Of a DNA stretch of 50,695 bases, positions 9,868 to 17,137 are shown in pieces. The position numbers were made by a program, and so were the translations under genes. Source of the DNA: a virus; the IMG/VR virus record IMGVR_UViG_3300042483_000433, positions 1 to 50,695 of that record, one strand, 5' to 3'. The notes under the pieces were generated by a model. That model did not search any database. It was not told the origin of the DNA and saw only the letters and a list, made by a program, of their open reading frames with translations. Every line of letters begins with the position of its first letter. Position 1 is the first letter of the stretch.

Positions 9868-10395
9868 TTAGTCTACCTTACTTTGTTGGAGGGTTTGCAA
9901 ACGTCGGGCGATTGCGCGGTGGGTAACGTTGGCAGCGCGGGCAATGTCGGCAATAGAGACGTCGTTGGCGCGGAGTTCGAGCACTAGTTGGTTCATTTCC
10001 TCGTTGGCTTTGGCGTAGGGGTGGCCGGCGGGCATGCGGTGGCGGAAGAGGCGGGCTTGAGGAGCTAGGTCGCGGAGACGTTCTTCGGTGTGGGGCGGGA
10101 CTCCGGGGGAGACGGGGGTCAGACGTTGGTATCCACCTTCAGGGGTGCGGAGACGAGGGATAGGGACGTCGACGTCAGTAAGATCTTTAACAGACGGGTT
10201 AGGGTAACGATCAACCCAGGACTTGATTGTCGAACGGGTGCGGGTAGGGGAGAGGGCGTCACCGATTGAGGCCAACGTCCAGCCAGCGTGATATAGGGCG
10301 GAGGAGCGTTTGTGGAGGTTGGTTCCAGAGAGGGAGTTGATGAAGGCCACCTCTTTTTCGGGGAGGGACTGGAGTCGTGCGTATCTTCTGGACAT
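9868..10395 (-). CDS. Double helix-turn-helix DNA-binding protein, candidate small terminase subunit or regulator
   Basis: 175 aa with two HTH-like segments: residues about 35-65 (AGWTLASIGDAL... TIKSWVDRY) and about 145-170 (VSIADIARAANVTHRAIARRL). Its position upstream of portal and near terL fits a small terminase. The 50-bp inverted repeat over its promoter also allows an autoregulator. No ribosome binding site precedes the ATG; a TACAAT box lies 7 nt upstream, so the mRNA may be leaderless. Confidence 0.7.
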   Translation of the reverse strand: MSRRYARLQSLPEKEVAFINSLSGTNLHKRSSALYHAGWTLASIGDALSPTRTRSTIKSWVDRYPNPSVKDLTDVDVPIPRLRTPEGGYQRLTPVSPGVPPHTEERLRDLAPQARLFRHRMPAGHPYAKANEEMNQLVLELRANDVSIADIARAANVTHRAIARRLQTLQQSKVD

Positions 10396-10403
10396 GGAAC
10401 TAT

Positions 10404-10453
10404 TGTATCATAGTTTCGTGCAATGTTTACGTACTGTACGAAAGAATGATACA
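10404..10453. promoter_or_regulatory. Large inverted repeat overlapping the promoter of the HTH gene
   Basis: Arms TGTATCATAGTTTCGTGCA (10404-10422) and TGTACGAAAGAATGATACA (10435-10453) match at 16 of 19 positions as an inverted repeat around a 12-bp centre. The left arm covers the TACAAT -10-like box. Candidate operator or packaging-protein site. Confidence 0.6.
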
Positions 10454-10543
10454 TTAACTTTTTTAGGCTTTGGCCTGCGAGTTGGAAGTAGTATAATTTC
10501 GGGTTCGCCAAATTCGTTTCCTGATGTTAATTGGTGAATTTCT

Positions 10544-10613
10544 GTTACCAATTTGTTATCAAAAAAGTCTGCCAATTTGTCCAAATAACCTAGACAAGTT
10601 GCCAATTTGTTGC
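10544..10613 (+). repeat. Three CCAATTTGT direct repeats upstream of the 10669 gene
   Basis: CCAATTTGT occurs at 10548, 10572 and 10602, each preceded by TTA, CTG or TTG. Spacings of 24 and 30 bp resemble a small set of protein-binding sites; the last copy overlaps the -35 box. Confidence 0.45.
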
Positions 10614-10627
10614 TAGGTTTTTAGGTA
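10599..10627 (+). promoter_or_regulatory. Promoter of the 10669 gene
   Basis: TTGCCA (10599-10604), 17-bp spacer, TAGGTA (10622-10627). Weaker -10 than the array promoters. Confidence 0.4.
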
Positions 10628-10668
10628 TCGGGTAGGCAACCAGCCAGCCCACAACGAAAGGTAACAAA

Positions 10669-10887
10669 ATGGAAAAACTAATGGTGCGAATTCTAGGTCT
10701 AGCAATTGCGATTGGTCTAGGTTCTTTTGTTGGTGCTTTACTCACTATCACAACACTAGGCGAGAGCGAATTGGAGAGAACAATTCAGGGTAGTTGGATA
10801 CTCTTTGATTTGGTTCTCTCCTTTGTGTGTCTGCTAGTGTCTGGAATTATTTTTGCTATCTATCCCCTAGTAGTCAAAAAAGACTAA
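10669..10887 (+). CDS. Small two-helix membrane protein
   Basis: 72 aa with two hydrophobic segments (residues about 7-30 and 42-67) and a KKD tail. AAAGG lies 8 nt before the ATG. One of two small plus-strand genes inside an otherwise minus-strand packaging region, each with its own promoter and terminator. Function unknown. Confidence 0.75.
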   Translation: MEKLMVRILGLAIAIGLGSFVGALLTITTLGESELERTIQGSWILFDLVLSFVCLLVSGIIFAIYPLVVKKD

Positions 10888-10903
10888 CCAGCCAGCCAGC
10901 GAG

Positions 10904-10928
10904 CCCCCGCCTAATCAGCGGGGGTTTT
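10904..10928 (+). terminator. Intrinsic terminator of the 10669 gene
   Basis: CCCCCGC / GCGGGGG stem followed by TTTT. Confidence 0.8.
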
Positions 10929-10933
10929 GCTTT

Positions 10934-11450
10934 ACCCAGCCCAAGCCCAGCCAGCCCAAGCCCAGCCCAGCCAGCCCAAGACACGCCACCGCATACACAC
11001 ACGCCACCAGCCCAGCCAGCCCAAGACACGCCACCGCATACACACACGCCCAAGACACGCCACCGCATACACACACGCCACCAGCCAGCCCAGCCCCAGC
11101 CAGCCCCAGCCCAACCAAACTAGACACACAAACACAAACACAAAACATAGACGGATTACATAAACGGATTAGGCACACGCCCAAGACACACCACCGCAAG
11201 CCAGCCAGCCCAAGCCCAGCCCAGCCAAACACGCCACCGCAAGCCAGCCAGCCAGCCAGCCAGCCCAAGCCCAGCCAGCCAGCCAGCCAGCAAGCCCAAG
11301 CCCAAGCCCAAGCCCAAGCCCAGCCAGCCAGCCAGCCAGCAAGCCCACGCCCAACCCCCAGCCCAAGCCCAAGCCCAAGCCCAAGCCCAAGCCCAAGCCC
11401 AAGCCCAAGCCCAAGCCCAAGCCCAAGCCCAAGCCCAAGCCCAAGCCCAA
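10934..11450. repeat. C-rich low-complexity repeat tract ending in (GCCCAA)15
   Basis: About 515 bp built from CCAG, CCCAAG and CCCAG words. A 25-bp unit beginning ACACGCCACCGCATACAC recurs at 10981, 11026 and 11055. 11361-11450 is 15 uninterrupted copies of GCCCAA; the minus strand reads (TTGGGC)15, a G3N3 series able to form G-quadruplexes. ACGGATTA occurs twice near 11150-11170 and twice near 11459-11480. Reading frames here are only repeats; no gene is supported. Confidence 0.85.
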
Positions 11451-11510
11451 AGTGTTAGACGGATTAGGTAGACGGATTAGCCAGCGTTATCAAATCGTTA
11501 CCAAATAGAC

Positions 11511-11555
11511 TTGACTTGATTGTTGAATAGGCATTAGACTTGCCTTAGGCAAGTC
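11511..11555 (+). promoter_or_regulatory. Promoter with palindrome over the -10 region
   Basis: TTGACT (11511-11516), 18-bp spacer, TAGACT (11535-11540), the same boxes as the minus-strand array. A perfect palindrome GACTTGCC-TTA-GGCAAGTC (11537-11555) overlaps the -10 box and start point: candidate operator or 5' hairpin. Confidence 0.65.
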
Positions 11556-11587
11556 ACCCAGACAAGCCACAACCAAAGGAGTAGTAA

Positions 11588-11809
11588 ATGCCAAAGCACC
11601 TAACCAACACTGAATTACAGGGTGAGATTGTAGAAATCATCTCGTTCTTTGAGGCTTCACTTATGTTCCTAGATGGCGTATACACAATGCCAGCAGGGGC
11701 AGACTTGGAGAAGTTCCTAAGCAACGCTCAGGGCTACCTAGACAAACTCAATTGGAGTGAGATGGCAGTAAAAGCAAGAGAAGAAGCAAACAAGGGCAAC
11801 GTTCTCTAA
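11588..11809 (+). CDS. Small hypothetical protein
   Basis: 73 aa, acidic, probably helical, no recognised domain. AAAGGAG lies 6-7 nt before the ATG. Its leader carries CACAACCAAAGGAG, close to the leaders of the 16-28 kb cassettes although it lies on the opposite strand. Confidence 0.75.
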   Translation: MPKHLTNTELQGEIVEIISFFEASLMFLDGVYTMPAGADLEKFLSNAQGYLDKLNWSEMAVKAREEANKGNVL

Positions 11810-11822
11810 CAAGCCACCGAGA

Positions 11823-11852
11823 AGCCCCCGCCAAAAGCGGGGGCTTTTCTTT
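11823..11852 (+). terminator. Intrinsic terminator of the 11588 gene
   Basis: AGCCCCCGC / GCGGGGGCT stem, loop CAAAA, then TTTTCTTT. Confidence 0.85.
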
Positions 11853-11859
11853 GTATCGG

Positions 11860-12049
11860 TTTAGGTATCGGCTAGGTTCAACTCCAGTCTTAGTATGTGC
11901 GTAGCACAGACAAAGACCTTTCGAGCCTTTGGCGAGAAATAAAAAGAGCCTGAGCGAAGCGAAGTCTCAGCGAGCGACCAGCGAGCATCAGGCGAAGCCT
12001 GATACTGCGTGACTAAAGTTCAACTCCAGTTATATAAGTGTGGGAGGCT
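11860..12049. other. Gene-less spacer downstream of terL
   Basis: No supported ORF. It holds two copies of AGTTCAACTCCAGT-type sequence (11876-11889, 12017-12030), a hairpin ATCAGGC-GAA-GCCTGAT (11987-12003), and CTGAGCGAAGCGAAG, which recurs at 17680 in another gene-less segment. Confidence 0.55.
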
Positions 12050-13450
12050 TTAGCGAACGCGAAAGAAGCCTCCACCACGATTAGGCTTGCCATTATCGAT
12101 TCTGCGAGCTCCCATGGAGCGAGCAGTAATCTTTCCTCCAGAGAATCCCATTGGAGGCTTGATAAGTAAGGCAGTCATAGCGTGGACCATAGCATCTACT
12201 CTGTCTGGTGATTTACCTTCTCCTGGTACCCAGGAGTACATCTGACTTTCCAAGTCAGGAAGGTAGCCAACGTGGTGAACACGACCTTGCTCATAAGCAA
12301 GGGTCACAGGCTCAGCACGAAGTGCTTTACCATGCTTGCTATGGACCTCCAACACTTTGATGTTGGGGTCGATAGCATTGATAGCATTGCGAACCAGGGC
12401 TCCACCCTGATTCACTTCTGCTACAACAGGACAGCCCCACTTCCGGGCCATACGAACAACTTCGTTAGCCCACTTCTCTGGAGAGCCAAGGATGGAAGCA
12501 TCTTCCAGGACCCAGGCCTGCCTCTTGTAGAGGTCCCTGTCTGATGTGGCAGCACAGACAACAATGCCACACTCATCACGTGGGTTCTCTGCCACTGATG
12601 GGTCCACTCCAATGATACGAAGTGGAGTGCCTTGAGGCATGAACGATGCTCGATATTGTTCGATGAGCTCCTCTGTCCAGAGGGCTCCTTCGACATCATC
12701 AAGCATCTCACCATAGAGTTCCTGGGCAGCCAGGCGTGTGCCTGCGTAGACGCCAGTGATGGCGTCGAGGTAGGCACCTGATAGGTTACCTGAGTTGTCG
12801 AGAGTAGAACCACGAGTGATAACTACTCGACCTGTCTTAGATTCCTCGATGAGTTTGTAGAGCAGAGGTACTCTCTTGGGTGTAGTGGTCACCATAATCT
12901 TTGGGTGACTACCAAGACGAGTACCAACACGAAGGTTGTCAAAAGCAGTCATGCCTGCTGCGTCAGGGGTCTGACGCCAGGCAGCAATCTCATCGCCCCA
13001 GGCGTGAGTGAACTGAGGACCACGAAGTGAGTCAGGCTCGTCTGCTGTGAAGCAGGTGGCAGTGTTGCCATTGGGCCAGGTCAACCTTCTCTTGGAAGGT
13101 TCATAGAGTGGGCGTTCACTAGGAGGAGTCACATTCATAATGCCAGACTCACCTTCAACAATAACGTCACGAACATCTGCTGCTGTACGAGCAACAAGGG
13201 CGAAGCGACGCTGTCCCTCTGTTGTGTACTTGGCCTGCTCTCTTACCCACTCAGCAGCAGTCCTGGTCTTGCCAGCACCACGACCAGCGATGTATGCCCA
13301 TATGGCCCAGTCACCTTCAGGTGCCTGCTGCTCAGGCCTGCCCCAGACTGACCAGTCCCAGAGCAGGATATCAGGGTCCATGCCTTGTAAGGCAAGAGCC
13401 TGCTGCTCTGGGCTCATCAAAGATATCTGTTCCATCAGGCTTTTAGCCAT
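12050..13450 (-). CDS. terL: Terminase large subunit
   Basis: 466 aa. Walker A AGRGAGKT near residue 60, Walker B region HAWGDEIAAW near 150, then nuclease-type motifs GVDPSVAENP, VAEVNQGG and DRVDAMVHA in the C-terminal half: ATPase plus RNase H-like nuclease, the motor that cuts and packages phage DNA. ATG at 13448-13450 is preferred: ACTGGAG lies 9 nt upstream. An in-frame TTG at 13459 would add three residues but lies next to the SD. The start overlaps the small upstream ORF by 8 nt. Confidence 0.95.
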   Translation of the reverse strand: MAKSLMEQISLMSPEQQALALQGMDPDILLWDWSVWGRPEQQAPEGDWAIWAYIAGRGAGKTRTAAEWVREQAKYTTEGQRRFALVARTAADVRDVIVEGESGIMNVTPPSERPLYEPSKRRLTWPNGNTATCFTADEPDSLRGPQFTHAWGDEIAAWRQTPDAAGMTAFDNLRVGTRLGSHPKIMVTTTPKRVPLLYKLIEESKTGRVVITRGSTLDNSGNLSGAYLDAITGVYAGTRLAAQELYGEMLDDVEGALWTEELIEQYRASFMPQGTPLRIIGVDPSVAENPRDECGIVVCAATSDRDLYKRQAWVLEDASILGSPEKWANEVVRMARKWGCPVVAEVNQGGALVRNAINAIDPNIKVLEVHSKHGKALRAEPVTLAYEQGRVHHVGYLPDLESQMYSWVPGEGKSPDRVDAMVHAMTALLIKPPMGFSGGKITARSMGARRIDNGKPNRGGGFFRVR

Positions 13451-13610
13451 CGAGTTCAACTCCAGTCATGTGTATATTTAGTGATACAGGCTGTGCCTGC
13501 AAGGCAGTGATTGCTTCTACGAGAGCGGGACGAATGTCCTCGACGATAGTCGAAGCTCGAGTAGGAGCGATAGCTGACTTGAAGTTAGATTCTTTATTGA
13601 ATAGACACAA
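13443..13610 (-). CDS. Small ORF overlapping and upstream of terL
   Basis: 55 aa from TTG (13608-13610). ACTGGAG is 9 nt upstream, the same sequence and spacing as at terL. The stop overlaps the terL start (ATGGCTAA), indicating coupled translation. The sequence is helical, with ...STIVEDIRPALVEAI..., and has no recognised domain. It sits where small terminase genes often lie but is shorter than known ones. Confidence 0.55.
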   Translation of the reverse strand: MCLFNKESNFKSAIAPTRASTIVEDIRPALVEAITALQAQPVSLNIHMTGVELDG

Positions 13611-13626
13611 AAAGTTCAACTCCAGT
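13453..13626 (-). promoter_or_regulatory. Repeated ribosome-binding segment ACTGGAGTTGAACT
   Basis: Minus-strand ACTGGAGTTGAACT occurs at 13453-13466 and 13613-13626, each placing GGAG exactly 9 nt before the start of terL and of the 55-aa ORF. A third copy (12017-12030) and a near copy (11876-11889) lie in the spacer after terL without a following start codon. Confidence 0.6.
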
Positions 13627-13656
13627 CCTGCCGGCTGCGTGCGTGCGCGCAACGGC

Positions 13657-14151
13657 TTAGAGGATCACCTTGACGTTAGGGTCACCTTTGAAGACGGCTT
13701 TGAAGGTCACCGCATCCATGACGCCAGTAACGTCAAGCTTTTTAGAAGCTTGGAAGTTACGAACAGCGGCTTTGGTAGCTCCTCCATAGTAGCCATCTTT
13801 ATCAAGACCGGCTTCAGCAAAGCCAAGCTCAATCAGACGACGCTGAAGGTGGTGCACCGTAAGCGACTTCTGGGAACTGGTGTTCTGGTAGACGCAAGCT
13901 GAAAGCTTGACTTCATCTACTTCTCCATTGCCCACAACGGCTGGGCCAGCCGGCTGAGGCAAAGCATCCTTGACCGCATCGATGTCGACAGCTACAGGAA
14001 CTGAGACACGGATTGGCAAAGGCTTCGGTGTTGGAGGTGTTGGAAGTTCTGGAGATTCATCGACCGCATCGATCTTCTCCTCAACGACTTCTGGTTCAGA
14101 AGCAGGGACAGGTTCGATAGAGCCTAGTAACGGCTTGAGTTCATCAGACAT
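13657..14151 (-). CDS. Peptidoglycan-binding domain protein
   Basis: 164 aa. The acidic, Pro-rich N-terminal half looks disordered. Residues about 95-160 (LTVHHLQRRLIELGF ... DGYYGGATKAAVRNFQ ... VTGVMDAVTF) match the PG_binding_1 fold that holds lysins on the cell wall. No catalytic domain is present, so it may act as a wall-targeting partner of the NlpC/P60 protein upstream or as a virion protein. Confidence 0.75.
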   Translation of the reverse strand: MSDELKPLLGSIEPVPASEPEVVEEKIDAVDESPELPTPPTPKPLPIRVSVPVAVDIDAVKDALPQPAGPAVVGNGEVDEVKLSACVYQNTSSQKSLTVHHLQRRLIELGFAEAGLDKDGYYGGATKAAVRNFQASKKLDVTGVMDAVTFKAVFKGDPNVKVIL

Positions 14152-14195
14152 GAGGTTCCTTAGTGTTTAGGGGTGTATATAGATTTTAGCATAAG

Positions 14196-14366
14196 CTATG
14201 CTCGCTGGGCGAGAAGAGCTGATGTGATCGAAGCAGAAGCGAAAGCGATCGTCAGGCCAAGCGAAGCAGGGGCAAAGATTGCGAAAGCGATAGCAAGGCC
14301 CGCGAAGGCCACCGCAAGCACAGCGGACCAGACGACCTCTCTGAGGGCGTAAAGTAGTCGAGACAT
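14196..14366 (-). CDS. Small membrane protein
   Basis: 56 aa from ATG at 14364-14366, with AAAGG 10 nt upstream. Two Ala-rich hydrophobic stretches (VVWSAVLAVAFAGLAIAF and LGLTIAFASASITSALL) suggest a hairpin membrane protein. Third of three tiny membrane genes between the NlpC/P60 gene and the PG-binding gene; holin or antiholin roles are possible. Confidence 0.6.
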   Translation of the reverse strand: MSRLLYALREVVWSAVLAVAFAGLAIAFAIFAPASLGLTIAFASASITSALLAQRA

Positions 14367-14367
14367 A

Positions 14368-14544
14368 CTATTTAACCTTTCTAACGGTTTTAGTCGATTC
14401 TGGGGCGTCCTGCGCCTTCTGAGGGGCAACGACCCCAAGGAGCGGCTGGAGCTTGGTAGTGCGACGAAGTCGACGGATGGAGAGATATGCGGCACCGCAT
14501 CCTGCTCCAACGGCAGCAAAGAGTATTGCAATGATGGTTTCCAT
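14368..14544 (-). CDS. Small one-helix membrane protein with basic tail
   Basis: 58 aa: one N-terminal hydrophobic segment (TIIAILFAAVGAGCGAAYL) followed by a basic cytoplasmic-type tail (SIRRLRRTTK...). Its stop is 1 nt before the next ATG, so the pair is probably coupled. Topology fits a small holin-like or accessory lysis protein; not proven. Confidence 0.6.
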   Translation of the reverse strand: METIIAILFAAVGAGCGAAYLSIRRLRRTTKLQPLLGVVAPQKAQDAPESTKTVRKVK

Positions 14545-14558
14545 AAGGATAGTCCTAT

Positions 14559-14708
14559 CTACAAGAGGTCGTCATCGGATAGATCAAAGTCATAGTCACC
14601 GGATGGTGCGCCAATAAAGGCTGCAAGGAGCATTAACGCTCCGATAACCATTGAGGCTATAACTAAGGCCACTAAGGTCAGGCCAGCTATAAAGATGATT
14701 AGGTCCAT
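14559..14708 (-). CDS. Small one-helix membrane protein with acidic tail
   Basis: 49 aa from ATG 14706-14708 (GGAAG upstream). One long hydrophobic segment, then the acidic tail DYDFDLSDDDLL. Adjacent to the NlpC/P60 gene; possible lysis helper. Confidence 0.6.
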   Translation of the reverse strand: MDLIIFIAGLTLVALVIASMVIGALMLLAAFIGAPSGDYDFDLSDDDLL

Positions 14709-14754
14709 GATATATCTTCCGTACGTTTGTATAAACATCATACCATAAAGAAGT

Positions 14755-14792
14755 AGCCCCTGCTAAGGATCAGATGATCTTTAGCAAGGGCT
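14755..14792 (-). terminator. Stem-loop after the NlpC/P60 gene
   Basis: Long imperfect stem AGCCCTTGCTAAAGATC / GATCCTTAGCAGGGGCT, followed by ACTTCTTT; weak T-run. Confidence 0.5.
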
Positions 14793-14840
14793 ACCGTATG
14801 TTTAGTTGTTTAGGCTAAGAGCCTATTCAGCTAAGCAGCA

Positions 14841-15512
14841 CTATGGCTGTTCCACCTTAGCTAGTTGCCCATGTTTCATTGCAAAGGTCTGCTGATCCTC
14901 TGGCAAGGTGTCCAAGATTCGGACGTACTTGACTTTGGCCCAGTTTGCTTTAGCAACACCGGCTACGGAATCTATACGGGTACGAGTACCTGCGTAGTAG
15001 GCGTGGATCATCTTGCCATTGCCGGTATAGATACCGACGTGGAAAGATCGTTTACCACTTCCGTAGTAGAAGGCAACAATGTCTCCGACCATCGGCTGCT
15101 TGACAACTTTGCCTGAGCGCATTTGTCGAGTAGCAGAGTGGTCGAGTGTTACTCCCACTTGTCCATAGGCCCACCGCACGAGACCAGAGCAGTCCCAGCC
15201 TCGAGGAGAAGAACCGGAGAAGACATACCATGTCTTGTTCTTGTACTTCGTTACCTTCTTGACTAGGGTAGCGATCTTGCCTTTGTTGGCGAATTGCTTT
15301 TGGACTGTGCGCTGCTGTTGCTGAAGTTTCTTAGCCTTGACTATAGATCCGTGGAGGACCGAAGATAAGGGCGTGCTCTTCGACAGCGCATTTTCGATAT
15401 TCAGTTGTATTGGTGTTGGTTTAATTGCGGCGCTGGCTGGTTGGACTGATGTAGCTGTGCTACATGAGGCCAAGAGCAGTACCAGTGCTCCAATCGTTAG
15501 TAACCTTTTCAT
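14841..15512 (-). CDS. NlpC/P60-family lipoprotein, cell-wall hydrolase
   Basis: 223 aa. The N-terminus (MKRLLTIGALVLLLASC) is a signal peptide with lipobox, so the protein should be exported and lipid-anchored. Residues about 105-190 carry the NlpC/P60 Cys motif RGWDCSGLVRWAYG and the His motif HVGIYTGNGKMIHA of gamma-D-glutamyl peptidases. A Gln-rich coil separates anchor and enzyme. A phage-borne anchored hydrolase could aid lysis or block superinfection; both are inference. Confidence 0.85.
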   Translation of the reverse strand: MKRLLTIGALVLLLASCSTATSVQPASAAIKPTPIQLNIENALSKSTPLSSVLHGSIVKAKKLQQQQRTVQKQFANKGKIATLVKKVTKYKNKTWYVFSGSSPRGWDCSGLVRWAYGQVGVTLDHSATRQMRSGKVVKQPMVGDIVAFYYGSGKRSFHVGIYTGNGKMIHAYYAGTRTRIDSVAGVAKANWAKVKYVRILDTLPEDQQTFAMKHGQLAKVEQP

Positions 15513-15605
15513 CTGGCGACCTACCTTTCCTGGTTTTATGAGTTAGTACTCGGTCGTTACTTGTTGGGTTCTCCCTGGCCTTGAACGGATTCAAGACGTT
15601 TTAAT

Positions 15606-15633
15606 AGTGTACACCAAGACCGTGCTAAGTCAA
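15606..15633 (-). promoter_or_regulatory. Promoter of the NlpC/P60 gene
   Basis: TTGACT (15628-15633), 16-bp spacer, TACACT (15606-15611), leaving a leader of about 90 nt. Confidence 0.6.
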
Positions 15634-15673
15634 AACGGATTGAACGGCGGAAGTATTTGGCGTACCTAGATTG

Positions 15674-15898
15674 TTAGATACTGGTAGCGGCGGACAGGAT
15701 CAGCTGCCTGAGGTCCGACAGGCCGCGTAAGTCGATGTAGTCCAAGTGTTTGTCGGCTACCTGGAAATCTCTTTCAAGGTCGATCAGGGCTACCGGACTA
15801 AGTGCTTTGAGATTTAGGGTACCGGACAGGTATCGATCGTGCAGGGCAATGACGTTGTCGATGGACTCTTTGACGTGGGCTGGAAGATTGTTTTTCAT
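15674..15898 (-). CDS. Small hypothetical protein, possibly leaderless
   Basis: 74 aa, helical, unrecognised (KNNLPAHVKESIDNVIALHD...). No SD; a TATCAT box (15905-15910) ends 6 nt before the ATG at 15896-15898, so the transcript probably starts at the ATG. It lies at the edge of the cassette array. Confidence 0.65.
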   Translation of the reverse strand: MKNNLPAHVKESIDNVIALHDRYLSGTLNLKALSPVALIDLERDFQVADKHLDYIDLRGLSDLRQLILSAATSI

Positions 15899-15980
15899 GT
15901 ATATATGATACACCGTGCTTGTGGTTGTGTGTGCTAAGTGAGACGGCGCAAGGGTGGGGGAGTCGGAATGTAATAAATTG

Positions 15981-16017
15981 TTATTCTGTCTGCGCGGAGC
16001 GCAAATTCAATTTCCGG
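15981..16017 (-). repeat. Boundary repeat copy 1
   Basis: Plus-strand consensus TTATTCTGTTTG, stem, GGA, stem, AATTTCAATTTCCGG. This copy has stem GCGC-GGA-GCGC and is the left end of the array; no cassette promoter follows it to the left. Confidence 0.85.
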
Positions 16018-16026
16018 CCGCAAAAG

Positions 16027-16065
16027 CCTAACCCTGCTACTTGGGGGATAAGTAGCAGGGCTAGG
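16027..16065 (-). terminator. Terminator of gene 16073-16408
   Basis: Stem CCTAGCCCTGCTACTT / AAGTAGCAGGGTTAGG, then CTTTT. Confidence 0.8.
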
Positions 16066-16072
16066 GGTCTGG

Positions 16073-16408
16073 TTAGCCTAAGTGGGCTAAGTAGGTGTCG
16101 TAGTGGCGTTCGGTGATTTGGCTTTGTAGTTGCCAATCCGCCATAGCGAGTGCGTTGCGTAGCGATAGTTTGCCATTAGCAACTACGGCGGTGGTGATTT
16201 CGTGTAGGTCTGCGTCTTGCTTTACGCCTTTGGCAAAAACAAGGGCAACTTCTTTCAGCTTCTCAGTGTCGTTCTTCTCAACAAGTTCAACAAAGTAGTC
16301 TGCGAAACTCTTGTTGTATTCCAAAACTTCTCGCTCTAAAAGAGTGAGTAGGTCAAAAACGGCGTTGTTCACCATTTCCTTTTCCTGTTCGGGCGTGTAT
16401 TTGGACAT
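16073..16408 (-). CDS. Cassette protein, unknown
   Basis: 111 aa, acidic and helical (MSKYTPEQEKEMVNNAVFDL...), with no recognised domain. ATG 16406-16408 is chosen because AAGGAG lies 7 nt upstream after the leader hairpin. First complete one-gene cassette. Confidence 0.75.
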   Translation of the reverse strand: MSKYTPEQEKEMVNNAVFDLLTLLEREVLEYNKSFADYFVELVEKNDTEKLKEVALVFAKGVKQDADLHEITTAVVANGKLSLRNALAMADWQLQSQITERHYDTYLAHLG

Positions 16409-16474
16409 AATCTTCTCCTTACGGGTTGGTCTTACCCGCATTTTCAGTTTACAGGAACGGGTGAGATAAGTCAA
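16409..16474 (-). promoter_or_regulatory. Promoter and hairpin leader of gene 16073
   Basis: TTGACT (16469-16474), 17 bp, TAAACT (16446-16451). Leader stem CGGGT / ACCCG with loop AAGACCA, then TAAGGAG. Confidence 0.8.
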
Positions 16475-16518
16475 GAACGGGAAACGGCGCGGCTTTTTTC
16501 TTTGGGTGAAGGGTTCTT

Positions 16519-16555
16519 TTATTCTGTTTGCGCGGAGCGCGAATTCAATTTTCGG
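16519..16555 (-). repeat. Boundary repeat copy 2
   Basis: Stem GCGC-GGA-GCGC, between the terminator of 16603 and the promoter of 16073. Confidence 0.85.
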
Positions 16556-16562
16556 CCGCAGA

Positions 16563-16594
16563 CCGAGAACCTAACCTTTCGGCTAGGCTCTCGG
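16563..16594 (-). terminator. Terminator of gene 16603-16932
   Basis: Stem CCGAGAGCCTAGCC / GGTTAGGTTCTCGG with CGAAA loop. Confidence 0.75.
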
Positions 16595-16602
16595 TGGTTC
16601 GG

Positions 16603-16932
16603 CTAATCTTCGCTGACTACCCTGTGCTGAACAAGATTGCGTTGAAGAACGCTGGTCATAAATGGTTTGCCGATTGAGCTGTCGTAGAAGGCAACTAACG
16701 ACATAAGTTCAACAACTTTTTTCAGGGTCGGTAGTTGGATTTTTACAATGTCGGCTAACTTCTCGGTGGCAAGTGTCCCGATTTCTAGTTGGTTTACCGC
16801 ATCCGCTACCGAGCGTTCGACATCTTTGCCGATTAGCCACACTTGCGTTTGGGCTAGGTCAATGTCGAATTGTGGGTTGTTGTTTAGGTTCTCTCGTAGT
16901 TCGTCAAGAGTAACTTCGGGCTTTTCGTTCAT
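16603..16932 (-). CDS. Cassette protein, unknown
   Basis: 109 aa, helical; two predicted amphipathic regions (VTLDELRENLNNNPQ; IGTLATEKLADIVKI). No domain recognised. AAGGAG 8-9 nt before the ATG. Confidence 0.75.
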   Translation of the reverse strand: MNEKPEVTLDELRENLNNNPQFDIDLAQTQVWLIGKDVERSVADAVNQLEIGTLATEKLADIVKIQLPTLKKVVELMSLVAFYDSSIGKPFMTSVLQRNLVQHRVVSED

Positions 16933-16999
16933 CTTATTTCTCCTTGCGGATTGGTTGGCTCCGCACTTTCAGTCTACGGGATTTGGTGAAGTAAGTCAA
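16933..16999 (-). promoter_or_regulatory. Promoter and hairpin leader of gene 16603
   Basis: TTGACT (16994-16999), 17 bp, TAGACT (16971-16976). Leader stem GCGGA / TCCGC, loop GCCAACCAA, then AAGGAG. Confidence 0.85.
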
Positions 17000-17044
17000 G
17001 AACAGGGAACGGCGCGGCTTTTTTCTTTGGAGAACAAGGTCTTT

Positions 17045-17081
17045 TTATTCTGTTTGAGCGGAGCTCGAATTCAATTTTCGG
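17045..17081 (-). repeat. Boundary repeat copy 3
   Basis: Stem GAGC-GGA-GCTC: both arms differ from copy 2, with pairing kept. Confidence 0.85.
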
Positions 17082-17090
17082 CCACAAAAG

Positions 17091-17127
17091 CCTAGCCCTG
17101 CCTATTGGGGGAATAGACAGGGCTAGG
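17091..17127 (-). terminator. Terminator of gene 17138-17425
   Basis: Stem CCTAGCCCTG / CAGGGCTAGG extended by a shorter inner stem, then CTTTT. Confidence 0.8.
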
Positions 17128-17137
17128 TGGTCGGTGG

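Noticed and set aside
10827-11450. Several open frames of 66-117 codons on both strands
   Set aside because: They are translations of the C-rich tandem repeats (Gly-Leu or Pro-Ala-Gln runs) with no SD and no domain.
11876-13626. tRNA T-arm because of GTTCAACTCC
   Set aside because: No acceptor, D-arm or anticodon stem can be placed around any copy; the repeat acts as an SD at two genes.
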